DNA from: Acidobacteriaceae bacterium
GTDB taxonomy: Bacteria > Acidobacteriota > Terriglobia > Terriglobales > Acidobacteriaceae
Length of the DNA: 6,211 nucleotides
NCBI GenBank assembly: GCA_003165455.1
Contig: PLUJ01000293.1
Location: 14,523 to 20,733 of the forward strand
Direction: 5' to 3'
A model generated the notes under the pieces. The model had not been told where the DNA came from and did not search any database. It worked only from the letters and a program-made list of their open reading frames with translations. Below are positions 1 through 4,681 of this stretch, piece by piece (positions within the stretch are counted from its first letter, which is position 1; the number at the start of each line of letters is the position of its first letter). A program made the translations under genes and the position numbers.

Positions 1-1
1 G

Positions 2-9
2 AAAGGAAG
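2..9 (+). promoter_or_regulatory. Shine-Dalgarno site of the transglutaminase-like gene
   Basis: AAAGGAAG lies 6 bases before the ATG at 16. This purine-rich site is the clearest ribosome binding site in the window and supports that start. The promoter must lie left of the window or in an upstream gene of the same operon, because only 15 bases precede the gene. Confidence 0.6.
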
Positions 10-15
10 CCGCCT

Positions 16-1029
16 ATGCTGCGCAAGTTGTGTGTATTGTTGTCTCTGCTCGTCTCCTTCAGCCTATTCGTTTCCGCTCAGGAATCGCGTCATTTCGTAT
101 TTCACTATGCATTTACGATAAAGAATCTGCCTGCGGGTAAGAACGTTCGAGTCTGGATTCCGGCGGCTCAGTCGGATGCTTATCAGGAAGTTAAAATCCT
201 CTCCGCCACAGGTGACTTGCCATTGAACAAGACCCGCGAATCGAAGTATGGCAATGAAATCTTTTATGCTGAGGCAAGTTCAGCAGCGCCTGAACTGCAT
301 TTTGATATCGAATATGACGTCATCCGGCATGAACGTGTGGCGCTAGGAGGAAATGCGCCGCGCCCCACGGCAACCTCGCTTTCATCTTCTTCGCTTTCAT
401 CTTCCTCGCTTTCAGCTTCAGAGAAACTGCAGGACTTGCAGCCGGATACGCTGGTTCCGGTCAGCGGCCTCCCTGCCGATCTTGCCGCCAAGGTTACACG
501 GGATAAGACTGGAACTCTCGATAAAGCGAGAGCGATTTATGACTACGTCCTGGCCAATATGAGCTACGACAAGAGTGGCACCGGATGGGGACGCGGTGAC
601 GTGCTTTACGCCTGCGACGCCAAGAAAGGTAACTGCACCGACTTCCATTCCTTGTTCATTGCCATGGCGCGATCGCAAGGCATTCCGGCCCGCTTTGAAA
701 TTGGATTTCCGCTGCCGGCGGATCATCATTCCGCGGAGATTGCCGGCTATCATTGCTGGGCCGATTTTTATGCGGATGGCAAGGGCTGGATTCCCGTCGA
801 CATTTCAGAGGCTTGGAAGCATCCAGACAAGCGAAATTATTTCTTCGGCTCCCACGATGTGAACCGTGTGCAGTTCAGCATGGGGCGCGACCTGCGTTTG
901 AATCCTCCACAGGAGGGTAAGCCGACGAACTACTTTGTCTATCCTTACGTGGAAGTCGACGGGAAGGAATTTCCGAATGTACCTTTGGCCTTTTCGTTCG
1001 CCGATGTACCGGCGGTAGCCGTTCGATAA
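16..1029 (+). CDS. Exported transglutaminase-like superfamily protein
   Basis: This 337-residue protein begins with a signal peptide: Arg/Lys at 3-4, a hydrophobic core at about 5-19, and likely cleavage after VSA at 19-21. Residues 27-108 look like the beta-rich N-terminal domain often placed before bacterial transglutaminase-like cores. A Ser/Leu linker (121-135) follows, then the core at about 155-275. The papain-type triad is visible: Cys207 in GNCTDFHSLF, His246 in GYHCWADFY and Asp262 in GWIPVDISEAW. Family members act as cysteine proteases, peptidases or cross-linking enzymes; the substrate cannot be read from sequence. The intact triad argues for an active enzyme. Export suggests work in the periplasm or at the cell surface. 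The start is supported by AAAGGAAG six bases upstream. The gene converges on its right-hand neighbour with only 25 bases between stop codons. Family assignment is firm; the specific function is unknown. Confidence 0.9.
   Translation: MLRKLCVLLSLLVSFSLFVSAQESRHFVFHYAFTIKNLPAGKNVRVWIPAAQSDAYQEVKILSATGDLPLNKTRESKYGNEIFYAEASSAAPELHFDIEYDVIRHERVALGGNAPRPTATSLSSSSLSSSSLSASEKLQDLQPDTLVPVSGLPADLAAKVTRDKTGTLDKARAIYDYVLANMSYDKSGTGWGRGDVLYACDAKKGNCTDFHSLFIAMARSQGIPARFEIGFPLPADHHSAEIAGYHCWADFYADGKGWIPVDISEAWKHPDKRNYFFGSHDVNRVQFSMGRDLRLNPPQEGKPTNYFVYPYVEVDGKEFPNVPLAFSFADVPAVAVR
376..420 (+). repeat. Three 15-bp in-frame tandem repeats (Ser-Leu-Ser linker)
   Basis: Three consecutive 15-bp units start at 376, 391 and 406. 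The first two, TCGCTTTCATCTTCT and TCGCTTTCATCTTCC, differ only at the last base. The third, TCGCTTTCAGCTTCA, has drifted slightly. They encode SLSSS, SLSSS and SLSAS at residues 121-135 of the transglutaminase-like protein, between its N-terminal beta domain and its catalytic core. The unit is a multiple of three, so gain or loss of copies would only change linker length. Confidence 0.9.
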
Positions 1030-1060
1030 TGCGAGCTTTCTGGCGGGCATCGAATTATCG
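1024..1060. repeat. 7-bp inverted repeat spanning both convergent stop codons
   Basis: CGATAAT at 1024-1030 is exactly complementary to ATTATCG at 1054-1060, separated by 23 bases. Each arm holds the Arg codon and TAA stop of one of the two convergent genes. The hairpin would be AT-rich with a long loop and no T tract, so it is at best a weak bidirectional termination or mRNA 3'-end structure. It may simply reflect both genes ending in CGA-TAA. Confidence 0.3.
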
Positions 1061-2161
1061 CACCGAAACCATCTCGCCAGGCCCGCCCGAAGGCTGTGGC
1101 AGATCCGGCGGGGTTGGTGGTGGCAGCGGGGCAGCGCCATTCTGCGGCTGCGGGCCATCTTCGGAAGCTTCTCCGGGACGCCTTAAGCTTGGGGCATTCG
1201 CAGGTCGTTCCTTTTCCGATTTCGCTTCGTCTTCTTTATCTTTGTCAGTGGCCGCAGGCTGAAGAATGACTTCTCTTTCGGTACGAACAATTTTTTCGCC
1301 ATCCACGCGCATGGTTTCGACGCGAACTACTTCGTCGCCCGCGAAGCGGACGAAATCGACGTCGGCAGGCGCTTCACCATAGATCCATTCTTCGTACTGC
1401 GTATCGCCATCGCGCTCTCGTACTTTCTTCGGCGGTTTTCCTTTGGCATGCAGAACCATTTCCTGATTCATCCCGACCAGCACGCGATGTGCCTGGATTG
1501 CCTGCTTTACTTTCGGTTGCATGGTATCCAGATAAGCCTGCTCCTTATTATGAGCGTGGAAGTCGAGGACGGGATAAAGCAGCTCGCGCAGTTGCGGCCC
1601 GGTCATTTCCGGGACGTACTTGTCAAAATAAAGGTCGACGAAGGAACCATGGGCGTTATTTTGTGGCGAATCCGGTGTGAGGGGCCCGCTGGCGCCTGAA
1701 ACCTCCACGCGCTGGTACCACTTCTTGTGCAGCACGGGACCGCCATTGATCTCGAAACGAATGTGATCATTCTTAATTTGAACCAAAGAGATGTGCGCTG
1801 GATCTCCCGGCTTCACCGCCGGCCCCCAAAGACTCAGCATCTGCTGTAATTCCTCGCCATGTGGGGTTACAACTCCATCCTTCACTAAAAGGCCTTTTGT
1901 TCCCATGGGAAAAGCAGTGCGCGCATAAACCAGTTGCATATCAAAATCATGGATGATTTGATAACGAGTTTGTTTCTCGATGCGTGGCGCGTTCGGCCCG
2001 ATTGGCGCGGGTTTTGGCTCGACGATCGTAGCCTCGGAATCGGACGCGGGAGTTCGGGAGATCGTGGTGCGCAGAGGAGGTTCGTTCGACTGGGCAACCA
2101 ACGGAAGCAGACTAGTGAAAAGAAGGAATGGGAAAAAGGCCCTACCCCGTGAAAGGATCAT
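1055..2161 (-). CDS. Exported protein of unknown function with a BamE/SmpA-like motif
   Basis: I do not recognise this 368-residue protein as a named family. It starts with a signal peptide (Arg5/Arg7, hydrophobic stretch 8-22, likely cleavage after LVA at 21-23), so it is probably periplasmic or surface-located. Residues 65-220 form a mixed alpha/beta region with no motif I can name. At about 226-293, RVLVGMNQEMVLHAKGKPP, then EEWIYG, then VRFAGDEVVRVE follow the pattern of the small BamE/SmpA/OmlA fold (GM-x-xx-V, then G-x-P, then a W-x-Y-G strand). That is a resemblance by eye, not a proven homology. The C-terminal tail (302-368) is charged and then Pro/Gly-rich, so probably disordered. 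The ATG at 2161 has a GGGGTG sequence five bases upstream. The gene follows the sigma/anti-sigma pair on the same strand after 97 bases and may be read from that operon as well as from its own promoter. Confidence 0.8.
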   Translation of the reverse strand: MILSRGRAFFPFLLFTSLLPLVAQSNEPPLRTTISRTPASDSEATIVEPKPAPIGPNAPRIEKQTRYQIIHDFDMQLVYARTAFPMGTKGLLVKDGVVTPHGEELQQMLSLWGPAVKPGDPAHISLVQIKNDHIRFEINGGPVLHKKWYQRVEVSGASGPLTPDSPQNNAHGSFVDLYFDKYVPEMTGPQLRELLYPVLDFHAHNKEQAYLDTMQPKVKQAIQAHRVLVGMNQEMVLHAKGKPPKKVRERDGDTQYEEWIYGEAPADVDFVRFAGDEVVRVETMRVDGEKIVRTEREVILQPAATDKDKEDEAKSEKERPANAPSLRRPGEASEDGPQPQNGAAPLPPPTPPDLPQPSGGPGEMVSVR

Positions 2162-2184
2162 GGAACACCCCGGCGCTTTCGAAC

Positions 2185-2190
2185 ATTATA
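2185..2190 (-). promoter_or_regulatory. Candidate -10 element for the BamE-like gene
   Basis: Read on the minus strand, the sequence is a perfect TATAAT within GCATATAATG. The predicted transcription start would lie about 17 bases before the ATG at 2161. No good -35 hexamer is found 16-18 bases upstream (best options CATCAA, GCATCA or AGCATC) and there is no extended TGn. Promoter strength is therefore uncertain, and an activator or alternative sigma factor could be needed. Confidence 0.4.
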
Positions 2191-2258
2191 TGCGAGACCA
2201 AGCCGGTTGATGCTGGGGGGGCGTAACTTGCTTTAGATGCCGATAGTCTCGGGGGCCG

Positions 2259-2516
2259 CTAGACGGGTTCCGGTCCGCGCTTTTTATGCTGCTGGCACTT
2301 GGTCATAATGGCGGAGCGCAGGCGGGAGCGAAGATCCTCAGGCAGTTCGTACAATTGCGAGTCGCGATAAATCTCGATTGTCTTTTTCGTCGTGTCGCAG
2401 ACCACATAGCAGTTGTGGCACCAGGAAAGATGATTCTCCAACTCGACCTTGGTGTTATTGTCGATCACGCCGTCCAGGTAATTGGTCAGCTCGTGCAGAA
2501 ATTCAGAGCATTTCAC
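2259..2516 (-). CDS. Soluble ZAS-type zinc-binding anti-sigma factor (zf-HC2)
   Basis: This 85-residue protein carries the zinc-binding anti-sigma signature H29-x3-C33-x2-C36 (HLSWCHNC) with a further Cys3 near the N terminus. The gap of 25 residues between Cys3 and His29 is the usual layout of this zinc site. Such proteins bind the partner sigma factor and hold it inactive; in RsrA-type members, oxidation of the zinc cysteines releases the sigma. No transmembrane segment follows the zinc domain. The protein should therefore be cytosolic and sense an internal signal, possibly redox or metal, rather than an envelope signal directly. Cys40 and Cys74 are additional cysteines. The start is GTG, overlapping the sigma stop codon as GTGA, with GGAG ten bases upstream. 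The overlap and motif together make the anti-sigma call strong; the inducing signal is unknown. Confidence 0.88.
   Translation of the reverse strand: MKCSEFLHELTNYLDGVIDNNTKVELENHLSWCHNCYVVCDTTKKTIEIYRDSQLYELPEDLRSRLRSAIMTKCQQHKKRGPEPV
2513..2516 (-). promoter_or_regulatory. GTGA start/stop overlap coupling sigma and anti-sigma translation
   Basis: On the minus strand, GTGA combines the GTG start of the anti-sigma gene with the TGA stop of the sigma gene. Such four-base overlaps usually couple translation, which would keep the two partners in a steady ratio. The use of GTG rather than ATG may lower anti-sigma initiation. Confidence 0.75.
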
Positions 2517-3157
2517 TGGTTGCCATCTCCACTGTGAACATCGCCATTCTCGCGTTTCTGGAAGAACCGACCCAACCGTTCCCGAAGTTGCAGGCGCGCC
2601 CGCAGCAGCCTGGACTTCACTGCCGGTACGCTCAACTCCAGCGCCGCCGCAGTTTCCTCGGTTGAAAGCCCTTCCACATCCCTTAGTACGAACACGGTCC
2701 GAAAACCTGGGGGGAGGCCCTGGATCGTCTTACTTAAAATCTCTCTTAATTCGGCCTGCGTGTACTGCTGCTCCGGATTGGGACTCCAATCCGCAATTTC
2801 GCGCGGAAGAGAATCGTCTTCCGTCTTGATGTCTTCATCCAGCGAAACCGTTCGCTCGGGCTTCTTGCGGCGCAACTTCATCAACGCTTCGTTGACGGCG
2901 ATGCGCACCAGCCAGGTATAAAATTTCGACTGCTCCTGGAACTTCTGCAAATTCCCGTACGCCTTCAGGAACGCTTCCTGCACTACATCTTCCGCATCCT
3001 CGCGGTTTTGCGTGATGTGTTGCGCGATCCGAAAGACGTTGCGGTCGTAGCGCCGAACCAACTCTTCAAAGGCCGAGTCGTCACCTTGCTTGGCGGCTCG
3101 GACCAGAGTCAGTTCATCACTGACAGGCCCTTCTAGTTTGTTTTGGATGGCTCCCAT
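2513..3157 (-). CDS. ECF-type RNA polymerase sigma factor (sigma-70 family, RpoE-like)
   Basis: This 214-residue protein has the two-domain layout of extracytoplasmic-function sigma factors. Region 2 spans about 27-97, with the core-binding and -10-melting helix around DAEDVVQEAFLKAYGNL (54-70) and FYTWLVRIAVNEAL (79-92). Region 4 spans about 135-192, with the -35-recognising helix-turn-helix at GLSTEETAAALELSVPAVKS (163-182) and the basic end RLLRARLQL. The acidic linker at 105-130 joins them. It directs RNA polymerase to a small regulon; its targets cannot be read from sequence. The overlapping downstream gene encodes its likely zinc anti-sigma. A promoter TTGAAG-17-TAAAAT lies just upstream, giving a leader of only about ten bases, consistent with the weak ribosome binding site (GAGA four bases or fewer from the ATG). 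Length and motifs are normal for the family. Confidence 0.95.
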   Translation of the reverse strand: MGAIQNKLEGPVSDELTLVRAAKQGDDSAFEELVRRYDRNVFRIAQHITQNREDAEDVVQEAFLKAYGNLQKFQEQSKFYTWLVRIAVNEALMKLRRKKPERTVSLDEDIKTEDDSLPREIADWSPNPEQQYTQAELREILSKTIQGLPPGFRTVFVLRDVEGLSTEETAAALELSVPAVKSRLLRARLQLRERLGRFFQKRENGDVHSGDGNQ

Positions 3158-3174
3158 TGTCTCGGCGATGCAGT

Positions 3175-3203
3175 ATTTTAGTTGCGCTCAATCACGGCTT
3201 CAA
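3175..3203 (-). promoter_or_regulatory. Sigma70-like promoter of the ECF sigma operon
   Basis: On the minus strand, TTGAAG (3203-3198) and TAAAAT (3180-3175) are separated by exactly 17 bases. They match the housekeeping consensus at four of six and five of six positions. Transcription would start near 3168, about ten bases before the sigma ATG. This suggests basal expression of the sigma/anti-sigma pair by the housekeeping holoenzyme. Confidence 0.55.
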
Positions 3204-3355
3204 GAATGATGAACTGTTATTCTACTTGGTAACCTTGCCTTTTGCCCAATCGCTTTCCGCTTCGTCCACAAGCGCCGTTGAGATAAAGTTCGGGTGATGG
3301 TTGGCACGCGCTAGAACAGGTACCGAAGCACTCTCCAACTCATCCGCAAGTGCCA

Positions 3356-3361
3356 TATAAT
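3356..3361 (+). promoter_or_regulatory. Candidate -10 element for the GAF-like gene
   Basis: A perfect TATAAT lies 71 bases before the ATG at 3433, giving a predicted leader of about 65 bases. The -35 position holds CTCCAA at 17-base spacing, a poor match, and no extended -10 is present. This resembles the situation at the BamE-like gene, so both may need an activator. Confidence 0.4.
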
Positions 3362-3379
3362 CAGCGTTTAGAGGGGCCT

Positions 3380-3412
3380 TCGAGAGCATTCGCCCGAAAA
3401 GGGTTCCGTTCC
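3380..3412 (-). promoter_or_regulatory. Possible ECF-type promoter facing the sigma gene
   Basis: On the minus strand, the doubled motif GGAACGGAAC (3412-3403) contains two copies of the GGAAC that many ECF sigma factors use as a -35 element. The inner copy is followed after 17 bases by TCTCGA (3385-3380), resembling the TCTnA-type -10 of RpoE-like promoters. If used, it would give a leader of over 200 bases to the sigma gene and allow autoregulation. Short motifs like these can occur by chance. Confidence 0.2.
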
Positions 3413-3432
3413 AAACTTAGAAACTACATAAG

Positions 3433-4629
3433 ATGACGCACCAAAGCGGCACGGCGGAACAAAACGGGAAACTAAATCACGGCGAAGAGAGTGACGTTCG
3501 GCGATTGGTCGAACGTGCCGTGACTCAGGCCTTTGAGGCGAAGATCTCGCAGATGCAGGCACACGTCGTCGAACAAGTGCTTGCCGCGCTTCCTGCCCGG
3601 GAGTCATCGAGTGACGCTTCCGCAGTTGGAGTTACGCACTCCGCCCAGCAATGGTCCAGCCATCTCGTTCAAGCCGTTTCGAACATTCATGCAGGGTCCT
3701 CGCAGAAGGAAATTTTGCGCGCGCTGCTCGACGCGGGGAGCGGACACTGTTCGCGCATCGGGCTGTTCGTAGTTAAGGCGGGAACTGCGTCGGGATGGCA
3801 ATCACGCGGATTCGGCGATGGAGACGACCCGGTCAAGGACTTCGCTCTCGATTTGAATGTTGGACCGTCTGCCCATACTTTTCAGTACCGTGTCGCTACG
3901 CCAGGAAACGTCGCCGAAATGGGCGCAGCGTTCGTTCAACGATTCGGTACGCCTGCAGACGAGCAGATCCTGGTGTTGCCACTGACTCTCAAAGATAAAG
4001 TGGCTGCGTTGGTTTATGCCGACGGAGGGGATAGCGCCAAACTGGATTCTGCTGCGCTGGAATTGATCGTCATCGCAACCAGCGCATGGCTGGAAGTAAT
4101 TTCGCTCCGGAAGCATGCGACGCCGAAAGACGATGTAGATGGATCAGTGCCGGCGACTTCCGTTCCCGCCGAGCATGCCGCTCCGCCGGTACAAACAGTT
4201 TCTTCTTTTTCCGATCCATTCGCGTCGCACACGCCCCGGCATACTCCCGCATCTATCACGCCCGAGCTAGCGGCTGAAGTCGTGGAAGCAGTTCATGCAC
4301 GAGGTGCTGCAGCAGGGGCGGCTCCGGCCACTGCGACCGATCCGCTGGCTGGACTTTCGGCCGAAGATGCCGACGTTCATCGCAAGGCACAACGCTTCGC
4401 TCGGCTGCTGGTGGATGAGATTAAGCTCTACAATCAAGCCAAGGTTGCCGAGGGCCGGCGAAACAAGGATCTGTATGACCGCCTCAAGGAAGATATCGAC
4501 AAGAGCCGTGGGTCGTTCCAGAAGCGGTATGGCAGCACCGCGGCAGCGAGCGTGGACTATTTTCAGCAGGAATTAATGCGCAGTCTGGCGGAAGATGACA
4601 TCTCAATTATGGGTCCTAATTTTCATTAA
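3433..4629 (+). CDS. GAF-like domain protein with a conserved C-terminal helical module
   Basis: This 398-residue cytosolic protein has no signal peptide or membrane segment and has four visible parts. Residues 20-53 are a charged amphipathic helix, possibly for oligomerisation. Residues 75-226 resemble a GAF sensory domain: helix, then the strand IGLFVV (109-114), and a late strand pair ILVLPLTLKDKVAALVYAD (179-197) typical of GAF ends. Residues 227-305 are a Pro/Ala/Ser-rich linker. Residues 308-395 form a charged helical module containing HRKAQRFARLLVDEIKLYNQ, then GRRNKDLYDRLKEDIDKSR. I recall similar C-terminal modules in Acidobacteria and Deltaproteobacteria proteins, without a known function. 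There is no kinase, cyclase or DNA-binding output domain, so it may act by protein contacts. ATG 3433 is the first possible start after an in-frame stop at 3418; its ribosome binding site is poor. The next gene follows closely on the same strand and may be co-transcribed. Confidence 0.85.
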   Translation: MTHQSGTAEQNGKLNHGEESDVRRLVERAVTQAFEAKISQMQAHVVEQVLAALPARESSSDASAVGVTHSAQQWSSHLVQAVSNIHAGSSQKEILRALLDAGSGHCSRIGLFVVKAGTASGWQSRGFGDGDDPVKDFALDLNVGPSAHTFQYRVATPGNVAEMGAAFVQRFGTPADEQILVLPLTLKDKVAALVYADGGDSAKLDSAALELIVIATSAWLEVISLRKHATPKDDVDGSVPATSVPAEHAAPPVQTVSSFSDPFASHTPRHTPASITPELAAEVVEAVHARGAAAGAAPATATDPLAGLSAEDADVHRKAQRFARLLVDEIKLYNQAKVAEGRRNKDLYDRLKEDIDKSRGSFQKRYGSTAAASVDYFQQELMRSLAEDDISIMGPNFH

Positions 4630-4681
4630 TTAAGACTCTTTCAAATCTCTCAGGCTTTCAGGTTTGCGTGAAAAGTTAAAA

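Noticed and set aside
418..753. 111-codon open frame on the minus strand
   Set aside because: It is antisense to the transglutaminase-like core including the catalytic Cys codon; no motif or ribosome binding site supports it.
2215..2221. Run of seven G bases between the anti-sigma gene and the BamE-like gene
   Set aside because: It is intergenic and outside the candidate -10, and a single homopolymer gives no evidence for phase variation.
2222..2262. Possible terminator after the anti-sigma gene
   Set aside because: The best stem found (CCGA/TCGG around 2240-2253) is four base pairs with no following T tract, so no intrinsic terminator is supported.
2482..2829. 115-codon open frame on the plus strand
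   Set aside because: It is antisense to the sigma and anti-sigma genes, whose motifs are unmistakable; the translated product is Arg/Pro/Ser-rich without domain features.
3203..3223. Dyad AGAAT-N11-ATTCT upstream of the sigma promoter -35
   Set aside because: Only five strict base pairs per arm in an AT-rich patch; too short to call an operator without comparative data.
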